Positions 42,958 to 51,400 of a stretch of DNA of 64,000 nucleotides are shown one piece after another. The notes under the pieces were generated by a model that searched no databases, was not told where the DNA came from, and was given only the letters and a program-made list of their open reading frames with translations. Each line of letters begins with the position of its first letter. Position 1 is the first letter of the stretch. The stretch spans positions 40,353 through 104,352 of the forward strand of contig NZ_PNHL01000011.1 of the NCBI RefSeq assembly GCF_002871795.1, in the 5' to 3' direction. The stretch comes from Brachybacterium sp. UMB0905. GTDB taxonomy: Bacteria; Actinomycetota; Actinomycetes; Actinomycetales; Dermabacteraceae. The translations under genes were made by a program, and so were the position numbers.

Positions 42958-42984
42958 GAGGGGCGGCCCGTCGGGCCGCCCCTC
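42958..42984. terminator. Bidirectional terminator hairpin
   Basis: GAGGGGCGGCCC pairs perfectly with GGGCCGCCCCTC around a 3-nt loop, followed by TTCC, between convergent genes ending at 42944 and 43003. Confidence 0.75.
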
Positions 42985-43002
42985 TTCCATGCTGCGCTCT
43001 GA

Positions 43003-44643
43003 TCAGAGGGTGCTCGGCGGGGTCACCGGCACGTCCTCGGGCAGGACTGCGGCGAACTCGTCGAGGATCTGCTTGCCGCCGTCCTCCTCCCACTGCTTGA
43101 CCGCGGCCTTGAAGTCATCAATGGTCTTACGGCCCTGGATGACGTCGTCGCGGACATCGTTGAGCCGGCTATTCAGCTCGGTGCCCTTGGAGGAGTTCGT
43201 GTCCGAGTACAGGCCGTTGGTGGGACGGCGCATCGCGAGCTTCAGGAGCTCCTGCTCCTTGCCGTAGATGTACTCGGAGTCGGACGGGATCGGGTTGTAG
43301 ATGACACCTTCGCCCGCGGTCATGATCTCCAGCGCGCTGCGCAGACCCGGGACGTCGGCCTCCGACGATCCGATTCCGACGTAATTGCCGTCCTTGAGCT
43401 CGTAGTCCTTGCCCTCGGTGCCCCAGTTTTTCTGCATGTACTCGACAGTGCCGAACGGAGCGGAGAGCCAGTTGATGAGATCCAGCAGCTCGCGGATCTT
43501 CGCCTCGTCGTCGGTCTTCTTGAACGGAGTGAAGCCGACAGTGCCGTATCCCATGTTGTATACGGGGCGGCGTCCCTCGACAGCGGAGAACGGCACCATG
43601 ATGTCGGCCAGCAGTTCCTTCTTGTACCGCCGGTACTCGGTCGCACCGCGCGGGCCCACGGACACGAGCGCTGCGATGGAGCCGTTGGCGAAGTCCTGAG
43701 CCGTCTCGGCGTGGTTGAGATCCGGGTAGAACACGCCGGCCGCGAAGACCTTCTGGGCATACTCCAGCGTCTCGTAGTACTCATCCAGCTGGAAGTTCGC
43801 CGTCAGGGTGCGGTCCTCGTTGACCCGATAGATGTTCGGGACCCCGAACCACTGGCTGAACATGTGGAAGGCGTTCGGCAGGAAAGGCTCCAGCGCCCAG
43901 CGCTGGCCCGGGATGAGGAGCTCCTTGCACTTGTCGAGAAACTCCTCGGCGCTGGCCGACTGGAATCCGCCGACCTCTTCCCAGACCGTGGGGTTGCCGA
44001 GATACACCTGGCCGAAGGGCGTGGAGGGGATCGGTGCGCCCCAGATCTTCCCGTTCACCACTGCGGTGCGCCACGAGCCAGGGGTGAGCGCTGCGAGGTT
44101 GGGGTACTCCAGCACCGCATCGCCCGAAAGGTACCCGGTGAGGTCCGTGAACTGCGCCTCGAGCATCGGGCCGATGTTCGGGATGCCCTGGTTCGGCGGC
44201 ACCCACATGAGATCCGGCAGATCGCCGGAGGCGAGGATGGTCGCGAACTTCTCCGGGTAGGAGTCGATCGCGATATCGAGGTTAAGGGTTCCGCCGAGCG
44301 CCTCGTTGAGCCGCTGCCACATCCCGTTGTCCGCCATGGGGGTGGGGGGAGTGGCGAAGGTCTGGGTCAGTGCGGTGATCTCGCCGGAGGTGATGGGCTT
44401 GGCGTCGGTGGTCTGGAGCAGCTCCTCCGGCGCCTTGAGGAAGACGTTGTGGAGCCCTTCCTCATTGCCCGGCAGGTCCGGGGTGAGTCCTTCGATCGGC
44501 TGGTACGTGGGGAGCTCGAGAGTGGCCGAGGCCTCTGCGCCACCCTCCTGGGTGGTCCCGCCACCGCAGGCTGCTGCGCCGGTGGCCACCGCAGCGGCTC
44601 CGGTGAGGGCGAAGAGGTCACGTCGTCGGATCTCGAATCGCAT
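43003..44643 (-). CDS. ABC transporter solute-binding lipoprotein, large (LplA/YtcQ-like)
   Basis: 546 aa. Signal MRFEIRRRDLFALTGAAAVA ends at lipobox GAAACGGG. The double-length binding protein has LNLDIAIDSYPEKFATILAS, DLPDLMWVPPNQGIPN, GSWRTAVVNGKIWGAPIPST and a C-terminal QWEEDGGKQILDEFAAVLP. The size and its pairing with LplB/YtcP-type permeases fit the subfamily that imports oligosaccharides or glycosides. It is the last gene of the operon, 48 nt after the YtcP-type permease. Galactoside import is inferred from shared operators with the GH35 gene. Confidence 0.9.
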   Translation of the reverse strand: MRFEIRRRDLFALTGAAAVATGAAACGGGTTQEGGAEASATLELPTYQPIEGLTPDLPGNEEGLHNVFLKAPEELLQTTDAKPITSGEITALTQTFATPPTPMADNGMWQRLNEALGGTLNLDIAIDSYPEKFATILASGDLPDLMWVPPNQGIPNIGPMLEAQFTDLTGYLSGDAVLEYPNLAALTPGSWRTAVVNGKIWGAPIPSTPFGQVYLGNPTVWEEVGGFQSASAEEFLDKCKELLIPGQRWALEPFLPNAFHMFSQWFGVPNIYRVNEDRTLTANFQLDEYYETLEYAQKVFAAGVFYPDLNHAETAQDFANGSIAALVSVGPRGATEYRRYKKELLADIMVPFSAVEGRRPVYNMGYGTVGFTPFKKTDDEAKIRELLDLINWLSAPFGTVEYMQKNWGTEGKDYELKDGNYVGIGSSEADVPGLRSALEIMTAGEGVIYNPIPSDSEYIYGKEQELLKLAMRRPTNGLYSDTNSSKGTELNSRLNDVRDDVIQGRKTIDDFKAAVKQWEEDGGKQILDEFAAVLPEDVPVTPPSTL

Positions 44644-44691
44644 GCCATTTCCTTTCGTGGAGCACCGTCCTTGGTGCGTTCGGTGGGTGGA

Positions 44692-45654
44692 TCAGCCCTT
44701 GATGGCGCCGGTGATGACGCCCTTGGAGAAGTACTTCTGGAGGAACGGGTAGACCATGACGATGGGAGCGAGCGCGACCACGACGACGGCCATCTTGATG
44801 GACTGCGGAGGCGGCGCCTGCTGGACGCCGAGCTGGTCGGCGGTCAGCGAGGTGCCCTGGATGACGTAGCTGCGCAGGATCATCTGGATTGGCCACAGCG
44901 ACTGGTCGTTGATGTAGAGCATCGCGTTGAAGAAGGAGTTCCAGAATCCGACTGCGTAGAACAGTCCGATCACCGCGATGACCGCTTTGGAGAGGGGCAG
45001 GACCACGCTGAGGAGGATGCGGAAGTCGCTCGCGCCGTCGATGCGGGCCGCCTCGAGCATCTCCGTCGGGATCCCCATGAAGAACGACCTCATGACGATG
45101 AAGTTGAACCCGGCGAAAACTCCCGGGAGGATGAGAGACCAGATCGAGTTCAACAGGCCGAGCTGCTTGACCATGAGGAACATCGGGATGAGCCCGGGGC
45201 TGAAGAACAGCGTGAAGATGATCGCCATGAGCATGAACCGTCCGCCGATGACGGGGCGGCTCAGCGCGTAGGCCATGCAGATGGTCACGAACAGCGCCAG
45301 GAGCGTTCCCACGACGGTGACGAAGACGCTGACTCCCAGTGAACGGAAGATGAGCGGGCTCGAGAAGATCGTTGTGTACGCCTCGAGGGTGGGATCGGTC
45401 GGGAAGAGCACGTAGCCGCCCGCGTCACGGATCTGATCACCGGAGGCGAAAGAGGTGGAGATGACGACGAGCATCGGCACCAGGATCGAGATGCTGATCG
45501 TGAGGATGATGATCGCCTTGGCCGCGGTGAGCGGCACGCTCGGCTTCTCCATCCAGGCCGGACGGTGCACCCTGCCGAAGGCGAACGACCACAGCTTCTG
45601 ATGCGCCGTCTCCTTGCGTCGCGGCGTGGTCTTCGTGGTGGCTGCTGAGCTCAC
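44692..45654 (-). CDS. Carbohydrate ABC transporter permease (YtcP-like)
   Basis: 320 aa from GTG, which overlaps the preceding gene's stop as GTGA (45651-45654). Six membrane helices; EAA loop MLEAARIDGASDFRILLSVV; closing YPFLQKYFSKGVITGAIKG, the MalG-type ending. The long cytosolic N-terminus (KETAHQKLWSFAFGRVHRP) is usual for YtcP. Operon middle gene. Confidence 0.9.
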   Translation of the reverse strand: MSSAATTKTTPRRKETAHQKLWSFAFGRVHRPAWMEKPSVPLTAAKAIIILTISISILVPMLVVISTSFASGDQIRDAGGYVLFPTDPTLEAYTTIFSSPLIFRSLGVSVFVTVVGTLLALFVTICMAYALSRPVIGGRFMLMAIIFTLFFSPGLIPMFLMVKQLGLLNSIWSLILPGVFAGFNFIVMRSFFMGIPTEMLEAARIDGASDFRILLSVVLPLSKAVIAVIGLFYAVGFWNSFFNAMLYINDQSLWPIQMILRSYVIQGTSLTADQLGVQQAPPPQSIKMAVVVVALAPIVMVYPFLQKYFSKGVITGAIKG

Positions 45655-46688
45655 TGGGGCCTCCCGCGGTAGATGCCGTCCTCGCCGAGCATGTGCGCGA
45701 CCTTGTTCGCGAGGAGGATGAGGATGGTGCCGACGACGCCCTTCGCGAGGCCTGCGGCGGCGCCCATCGACCAGTCGCCGCCGATCACGCCGGTGTAGTA
45801 GGCGTAGGTGTCCAGCACCTCCGCGGTGTCGGCGCCGACCGCGGAACGCTGGAGGATGAACTGCTCGAATCCCACGGTGAGGATCGAACCGAGGTTCAGG
45901 ATGAGCAGCAGGACGATCACCGGTCGCATGCCGGGCAGAGTGATGTGCCATGTGCGGCGGAAGCGTCCTGCACCGTCGGCAGCTGCGGACTCGTAGAGCG
46001 ACTGATCGATCGATGCCAGGGCCGCCAGGAAGATGATCATTCCCCAGCCGGCGTCCTTCCATGCCACCTCCGCGACGAGGAGGAGCGCGAAGGTGTCCGG
46101 ATTCGTCATGAAGGGGATCGGGTCCATCCCGTTCTGCACGAGGGTCTGGTTGATCAGGCCGGCGCCGCCCAGCATCTGCTGGAAGAGGGCGATCACCAGG
46201 ACCCACGACAGAAAGTGCGGCAGGTACACGATCGACTGGAAGGCCTTGCGCAATCGGGGACTCATCATCGAGTCCACGATCAGTGCGAGGAGGATCGGGA
46301 GCGGGAAGAACAGAACGAGCTGGACAGCGGCGTAGAAGAGGGTGTTGCGCAGCGCCAGTCCGAACCGGTCGTCATCGAAGAGGTCGATGAAGTTCTCGAA
46401 CCCGACGAAGGGTGCCTGGGTGATCGTGTAGTAGGGCTGGTAGTCCTGGAAGGCGATGACGTTGCCGAGGATGGGGATGTAGAAGAACAGCAGCAGGGCG
46501 ACGGCCCCGGGGAGCATCAGCACGAGCATCTGCCAGTCGCGTCGGAGGCGGACCGACAGCGGCCTCTTCCCTCGCCGTCCGCGGCGCGCGGTTCCCGCTG
46601 ACTTCGCCACTCCGGACGCGGGGAGCGCGGTATCCGGGGATGCTGAGAGCGGGGGCGCGGGAGATTGTTCAGGGCTTCGCATCGTCAC
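45651..46688 (-). CDS. ABC transporter permease (LplB-like)
   Basis: 345 aa. A GTG at 46688 is chosen over the ATG two codons later because GAGAGGA lies at the right distance from it. A Pro/Ser/Ala-rich cytosolic N-terminus precedes RRDWQMLVLMLPGAVALLLF, the usual LplB opening. EAA loop SLYESAAADGAGRFRRTWHI; end GEDGIYRGRPQ. First gene of the operon. Its promoter (TTTACA-N17-TACTAT) is overlapped by two LacI-type operators. Confidence 0.9.
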   Translation of the reverse strand: MTMRSPEQSPAPPLSASPDTALPASGVAKSAGTARRGRRGKRPLSVRLRRDWQMLVLMLPGAVALLLFFYIPILGNVIAFQDYQPYYTITQAPFVGFENFIDLFDDDRFGLALRNTLFYAAVQLVLFFPLPILLALIVDSMMSPRLRKAFQSIVYLPHFLSWVLVIALFQQMLGGAGLINQTLVQNGMDPIPFMTNPDTFALLLVAEVAWKDAGWGMIIFLAALASIDQSLYESAAADGAGRFRRTWHITLPGMRPVIVLLLILNLGSILTVGFEQFILQRSAVGADTAEVLDTYAYYTGVIGGDWSMGAAAGLAKGVVGTILILLANKVAHMLGEDGIYRGRPQ

Positions 46689-46767
46689 GTGCTGGGTCCT
46701 CTCGGTAATCCCTGCCGGGGAGAGCGAGGCGGTCGGACCGGGTGCCCCGCTTGACAGGTTGAGGGAG

Positions 46768-46805
46768 ATAGTAAATGCTTTCATCGGACTTGTAAATCGG
46801 TTCAC
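46768..46805 (-). promoter_or_regulatory. Operator-covered promoter of the second sugar ABC operon
   Basis: On the minus strand the -35 TTTACA (46796-46791) and -10 TACTAT (46773-46768) are 17 nt apart. Two LacI-like dyads overlie them: GTAAATCGGTTCAC (46792-46805) on the -35 and GTAAATGCTTTCAT (46771-46784) on the -10. Binding there would block RNA polymerase. A weaker plus-strand promoter (TTGACA at 46751) could serve the divergent oxidoreductase from the same site. Confidence 0.7.
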
Positions 46806-46884
46806 GACATCTGGACGGCGTTGTTTCCGAGCTGTGACCTCTCTGCGCCGCGTGTCCATCGGACCTTTCTGAAGGTGGTACCTC

Positions 46885-48057
46885 ATGACTGACCTGCGCA
46901 TCGGCGTGATCGGGCTCGGCGCCCGCGGCGGCCTGGCCCGCCACGCCCACCAGCCCGGAGAGGGTTCCCAGGTCACCGTCGTCGCCGACCCCACGCAGCG
47001 CGGCAAGGACAAGGCCCGTGAGCTGTTCGGCGAGGACGTCGCCGTGGTCGATGACGTCGACCAGCTGCTCGCCGAGCACGCGGTGGACGCCGTGATGATC
47101 CTGACCCCGGACTTCGCGCACGCCTCCGTGGCGCTGAAGACCCTCGAGGCAGGACTGCCCACGTTCTGCGAGAAGCCGATGGCGATCTCCGTCGAGGACA
47201 CCGACGCGATGCTCGACATGGCGATGCAGAAGCGGGCCCGGCTGTACGTCGGCCACAACATGCGCCACATGCCGGTGATCCGCCAGATGAAGGCGATCAT
47301 CGACTCCGGCCGCATCGGAACGGTGCGCGCCGTGTGGTGCCGCCACTTCGTGGGCGCCGGCGGCGACTTCTACTTCAAGGATTGGCACGCCGAGCGGGAG
47401 AAGGCCTTCAGCCTGCTGCTGCAGAAGGGCGCGCACGACATCGACGTCATCCACTGGCTGGCCGGCGGGTACACGCGGCGCGTCTCCGGCATCGGCGACC
47501 TCGCCATCTACGGGGACATCACCGACCGCCGCGACAACTCCGACCGCCTCATGGTCGACTGGTACGACGCGGATATCTGGCCGCCCACCGCGCAGAAGGA
47601 GCTCAACCCCGTTATTGACGTCGAGGACATCTCGATGATCCACATGACGCTGGACAACGGGGTGCTGGCCTCCTACGAGCAGTGCCACTTCACGCCCGAC
47701 TACTGGCGCAACTACACCGTGATCGGCGACGCCGGGCGGATCGAGAACATGGGCGATGGCTCTGGGGACCAGATCCACATCTGGGAATCCCGCTACTCCG
47801 GCGCCGGCAAACCTGATGCGGTCGAGGTCGTGGCCCGAGCGACCGGTGGGCACGGCGGTGCGGATCCGAGCCTGGTCTCGGAGTTCCTGCGCTTCGCCCG
47901 CGACGGCGGGAAGACCGACGTGTCCGTGATCGCCGCCCGGGAGGCCGTGGCCACCGGCGTGCACGGTGCCCTCTCGATCCGCGACGGCGGCGTGCCGCGC
48001 GAGGTTCCGGCCGTGCCAGCCCAGATGCGCGAGTACTTCGACTCCGGCCAGGCCTGA
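46885..48057 (+). CDS. Gfo/Idh/MocA family oxidoreductase
   Basis: 390-aa NAD(P)-dependent sugar oxidoreductase. The N-terminal Rossmann fold has RIGVIGLGARGGLARHAHQP, and the conserved catalytic-lysine motif is PTFCEKPMAISVEDTDAML. The C-terminal domain has GAHDIDVIHWLAGGYTRRVS, where the His-Asp is typical. It probably oxidises or reduces the sugar released by the neighbouring uptake/hydrolase system. Divergent from the ABC operon across a shared operator region. Ribosome site GAAGGTGG. Confidence 0.9.
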   Translation: MTDLRIGVIGLGARGGLARHAHQPGEGSQVTVVADPTQRGKDKARELFGEDVAVVDDVDQLLAEHAVDAVMILTPDFAHASVALKTLEAGLPTFCEKPMAISVEDTDAMLDMAMQKRARLYVGHNMRHMPVIRQMKAIIDSGRIGTVRAVWCRHFVGAGGDFYFKDWHAEREKAFSLLLQKGAHDIDVIHWLAGGYTRRVSGIGDLAIYGDITDRRDNSDRLMVDWYDADIWPPTAQKELNPVIDVEDISMIHMTLDNGVLASYEQCHFTPDYWRNYTVIGDAGRIENMGDGSGDQIHIWESRYSGAGKPDAVEVVARATGGHGGADPSLVSEFLRFARDGGKTDVSVIAAREAVATGVHGALSIRDGGVPREVPAVPAQMREYFDSGQA

Positions 48058-48149
48058 GAGCGCCGAACCCTCCGGCCCCATCGGCCCCACCTGCGCGCCC
48101 GGCGGGCCCCCGGCCCCACCAGCGCCGGCCCGCCGGACCCACCCCCACG

Positions 48150-48206
48150 CAAATGTGAGGTCTGGTGGCATGTTCCGCAGAAACATGCCACCAGACCTCA
48201 CATTTG
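48150..48206. repeat. Perfect 25-bp inverted repeat between convergent genes
   Basis: Left arm 48150-48174 (starts CAAATGTGAGGTCTGG) and right arm 48182-48206 are exact reverse complements around a 7-nt loop CCGCAGA. The arms are much less G+C-rich than their surroundings. It may act as a bidirectional terminator for the genes ending at 48057 and 48294, or be a dispersed palindromic element of REP/MITE type. No terminal T run. Confidence 0.85.
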
Positions 48207-48232
48207 TGGTGCCGATGGGCGGGTGGCCGCCC

Positions 48233-48304
48233 CCGGCGTCAGCCTCGCCGCCCCGTCTGAGCCTCGCCGTCCGGCGTCAGCCTCGCACCGGCGTCAGCGG
48301 CGCA
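48233..48304. repeat. Four imperfect ~18-bp repeats running into a stop codon
   Basis: Copies starting near 48233, 48252, 48271 and 48288 share CCGGCGTCAGCCTCGC. The last copy contains the stop (TCA on the plus strand, 48294-48296) of the minus-strand DUF4282 gene; the others repeat it downstream. Confidence 0.75.
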
Positions 48305-48983
48305 GGTGCTCCAGGATCGCGGTGGTGTTCTGGGCGGTGCGGGCGGAGGCCACGGAGAACTCGATCGCCAGGCGCATGCCGATAAGCGCCACCACCGACG
48401 GGATCCAGCCCAGCAGCAGTGCGATCAGCAGCGGAATCGCGTTGAACGAGGGCTCGCCGTACCAGGAGGAGTTCAATGCCCCCAGCATCGCGCCGAACAT
48501 CAGGGAGCCGACCACCTGTGCCGCCCAGATCAGCAGCGCCACGATGATCGCCACGATGTACAGCACGCTCGCGTACTTCAGGGACACGAAGTGCTTGAAC
48601 TTGAAGTCGAACAGCGCCTGGATCATGTTCGGGTCGCCGTCGGTGTTGGTGCTGCTGGGAGTGCCGGTGGCGCTCCCTGCAGCGGCAGTGCCGGTGTCGG
48701 CGGTGGTGCCGCTCGCTGCGCCGGGGGCGGGCTGGGAGGTGGACCCCACTGCGGGCTGTGCGGGCGCGGAGGGCGCCGACGGGGCGGACTGCGCGGCGCC
48801 CGCTGCGGGCTGCGCAGGCGCGGAGGGCGCCGACGGGGCGGACTGCCCGTAGGCGGAGTAGTCGGCCGCCGGCTGCGCGGGCTGCCCCGCGTGTGACTGC
48901 TGCGCGGGCTGCGCGCTCGTCGGCTGCTCCGAGGGAACAGGATTCGCGCTGGTCGGCGGCTGGTTCTCGTACGGCTCAGTCAT
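48294..48983 (-). CDS. DUF4282-domain membrane protein with proline/alanine-rich N-terminus
   Basis: 229 aa. Residues 1-115 are low-complexity Gln/Pro/Ala/Ser, with the unit SAPSAPAQPA repeated and a matching DNA duplication. From about 120 comes the DUF4282 domain: ALFDFKFKHFVSLKYASVLY, two membrane helices (VLYIVAIIVALLIWAAQVV and LLIALLLGWIPSVVALIGM) and RLAIEFSVASARTAQNT. Function unknown. AAAGGAG precedes the ATG at 48983. It diverges from the jet operon. Confidence 0.85.
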   Translation of the reverse strand: MTEPYENQPPTSANPVPSEQPTSAQPAQQSHAGQPAQPAADYSAYGQSAPSAPSAPAQPAAGAAQSAPSAPSAPAQPAVGSTSQPAPGAASGTTADTGTAAAGSATGTPSSTNTDGDPNMIQALFDFKFKHFVSLKYASVLYIVAIIVALLIWAAQVVGSLMFGAMLGALNSSWYGEPSFNAIPLLIALLLGWIPSVVALIGMRLAIEFSVASARTAQNTTAILEHLRR

Positions 48984-49166
48984 GAACAGGCTCCTTTGGA
49001 ACATCGGCATCGGCGCCGTCTCCCGGGACGGGTGCCGATGGGGACGAGATGGGTGTGGAGTGATCTCCCCTGGCCGCTATCGTAGTGAGGACCACCGACT
49101 GTCGGACGCCCCCAGTACGCTGGGCCGGACGCTCAAGACCGGACGAACCTGCCGAAAGGGGGCGCG

Positions 49167-50693
49167 ATGAGCGGTGCGGGCCGCGCCCTGGAGCAGCTGG
49201 AGCTGTTCGATGACGCACCGGTGCTCGCCCTGCTGCGCGCCGACAACGCCCCCATCACCCTTGCGCTGCTCGAGACCCACCTGGGGCAGGACGAGCGCAG
49301 CCGTACCGCCGCAGAGCTGTACGAGTTGCTGGACGCGGATCTTGATGAGCTGCGCTTCCATGGCCAGGATCTGCCGCGCAGCGCCCAGCAGTACTGCAAG
49401 ACCTGGGTGGAGCAGGGGTACCTGACCCGGCGGGCTGCCCAGCAGGAGCGCACCGAGCTGTTCTCCCTGACCGAATCGGCGCACCAGGCCATCCGCTTCC
49501 TCGCCGACCTCGCCTCCCCGCGCGAAGCGGTCACCCGCTCCCGCCTGAGCCTGCTCACTGACCGGCTGCTGCAGCTCGCGCAGGAGACGGACCCCGACGC
49601 CGGCCGGCGCATCACCGCGCTGCAGGAGCAGCAGGAGCGCATTGCCCAGCAGATCCGCACCCTGCAGGAGCACGGCGCTTCCCCACTGCCCATCTCCCAG
49701 GCGGTCGAGGCCGCAGAGGAGCTCTACGCCCTGGCACTCGATGTCCCCTCCGACTTCGCGCGCGTGCGGGCCGAGTTCGAGCGCCTGCACCGCTCGCTGC
49801 GGCTGGAGCTCATCGAACACGACGGTCCACAGGGCGAAATCCTCGACCAGCTGTTCCTCGGCGTGGACGCGGTGGAGGACTCCGAGGCCGGGCGTTCCTT
49901 CGCCGCCTTCCACTCGATGCTCATCTCCCCGGTGCTCGAACAGCGCTACCACGCGGCCGCAGACGCCCTGGCCACCCGCGATTTCGCGAGCCACCTGGGG
50001 GCGGCGAAGATCCGCTTCCTGCAGAACTACCTGGGGCGCCTGCAGCAGGAATCCCACCAGGTGCGCCACGCGATGATCGACCTCTCCCGCTCACTGCGAG
50101 AATTCGTGCGCTCCCGTCAGTTCGAGCAGTACCGGGCGCTCGGCGACGTGCTGCGCCGGCCCCAGCGCCTCAGCCTCGAGCTCGCCCCCTTCGTGCGCCC
50201 TCATCATCGGATCGGCGTGGGACTCACCCTGTCCACCTTCACGCCGCGCTCCGTCGGCCAGCTGCGCCTGCTGTCCCCGGCGGAGGTCACCGCCGATGAT
50301 GACCTCTCCGCCGCGGACGCCGAACCGCTGGATCTGGAGCACCTGCGCGAAGTGGTCCGCGAATCGGAGATCGACCTCGCCGAGCTCACCGACGCCGTGG
50401 ATGACGTCCTGGCCTGGCGCGATACGGCCACCATCGGGGAGGTGCTTTCCGTCCATCCGGCCACCCAGGGCCTCGCCTCGATCGTCGGACTGCTGCTGCT
50501 GGCCCAGCGCCACGGCGAACCGGTCACCGACGAGACCACCGACGCGGACGAAGACCCGGCCCCGGCGACCGAACGGGTCGCATGGGATCTCCCCGAGGCC
50601 CCCGGGCAGCGCCGCAGCGCCGTGATCACAGCCCTGCGCTTCACCCGCCCGATCTCCGCTGCCGTCCCCGGCCTCGCGAAGGAGCTGACATGA
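49167..50693 (+). CDS. jetA: Wadjet protein JetA (DUF3375, MksF-like kleisin)
   Basis: 508 aa. First gene of a Wadjet condensin-like system that recognises and destroys closed circular DNA such as plasmids. The N-terminal winged-helix part includes ALLRADNAPITLALLETHLG and a YCKTWVEQGYLTRR motif; long helices follow (LSLLTDRLLQLAQETDPDAG) with FAAFHSMLISPVLEQRYHAA and FLQNYLGRLQQESHQVRHAM, as in DUF3375. Start ATG with GAAAGGGGG. A TACGCT box (49116-49121) gives a leader of about 40 nt. The stop overlaps jetB as ATGA. Confidence 0.92.
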   Translation: MSGAGRALEQLELFDDAPVLALLRADNAPITLALLETHLGQDERSRTAAELYELLDADLDELRFHGQDLPRSAQQYCKTWVEQGYLTRRAAQQERTELFSLTESAHQAIRFLADLASPREAVTRSRLSLLTDRLLQLAQETDPDAGRRITALQEQQERIAQQIRTLQEHGASPLPISQAVEAAEELYALALDVPSDFARVRAEFERLHRSLRLELIEHDGPQGEILDQLFLGVDAVEDSEAGRSFAAFHSMLISPVLEQRYHAAADALATRDFASHLGAAKIRFLQNYLGRLQQESHQVRHAMIDLSRSLREFVRSRQFEQYRALGDVLRRPQRLSLELAPFVRPHHRIGVGLTLSTFTPRSVGQLRLLSPAEVTADDDLSAADAEPLDLEHLREVVRESEIDLAELTDAVDDVLAWRDTATIGEVLSVHPATQGLASIVGLLLLAQRHGEPVTDETTDADEDPAPATERVAWDLPEAPGQRRSAVITALRFTRPISAAVPGLAKELT

Positions 50694-51400
50694 CCCCCGA
50701 GAGCCCCGACACCGTCGAGGACCTGGATACCGCCCCCGAGGAGACCGCCCCCGTCGGCCGCGTCACCCTGTGGGAGGGGGATCCCGGAACCCTGCCGCTG
50801 AATGTCCGACGCACCCTGGTGGCCCTGCTGCGCGGGCCCTACCTCTCCCAGCGGCGTGACTCGGTGCTGTGGGCCACGCTGCTCGCCCACACCGACGTGA
50901 TCCGCGCCCACCTGGGGGATCTGCTGCTGCAACTCGAGATCGACGCCGACTCCGAGGTGGCCTTCACCCGGAACCTGCGCCCGGACCCCGACTTCGATCA
51001 GCCCGTCCCTTCGGTGCTGCGCACCGCCCCGCTGAGCTTCATCGACTCCGCCCTGCTGCTGCACCTGCGCCACCTGCTGCTGCAGGCCACCGCCCAGCAG
51101 GAACGCGCCGTGGTGGGCCGCGACGAAATCGCCGCGCACATGAGCGCCTACCTCGCCTCCTCCGGGCACGATGAGGCGCAGTTCGCCAAACGCCTGGCCG
51201 CCAGCCTGGAGCGGATGCGCAAATGGTCGCTGCTCGTGGACACGGACACCGCGGACCGCTGGGAGATCTCCTCGGTGCTCGCCCTCGTGCTCACCGCGGA
51301 AGAGATCACGGGGATCGAACAGGAATACCAGCGGCTGCGCGAGGCAGCGGCCGACGGGACCCAGCCCGCGCTCACCGAGGTGGAGGAGGAGACCGCATGA
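50690..51400 (+). CDS. jetB: Wadjet protein JetB (DUF4194, MksE-like)
   Basis: 236 aa. Small winged-helix condensin accessory subunit that bridges kleisin and SMC. Typical elements are LPLNVRRTLVALLRGPYLSQ, FIDSALLLHLRHLLLQATAQ, and LAASLERMRKWSLLVDTDTA followed by RWEISSVLALVLTAEEI. Overlaps jetA and jetC by 4 nt each, so the subunits are made in a coupled ratio. Confidence 0.92.
   Translation: MTPESPDTVEDLDTAPEETAPVGRVTLWEGDPGTLPLNVRRTLVALLRGPYLSQRRDSVLWATLLAHTDVIRAHLGDLLLQLEIDADSEVAFTRNLRPDPDFDQPVPSVLRTAPLSFIDSALLLHLRHLLLQATAQQERAVVGRDEIAAHMSAYLASSGHDEAQFAKRLAASLERMRKWSLLVDTDTADRWEISSVLALVLTAEEITGIEQEYQRLREAAADGTQPALTEVEEETA

Noticed and set aside
49034..49072. ATGGGGA and TCCCC strings upstream of jetA as another copy of the shared palindrome
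   Set aside because: The two halves are about 25 nt apart rather than 4, and there is no -10 box at the right distance.
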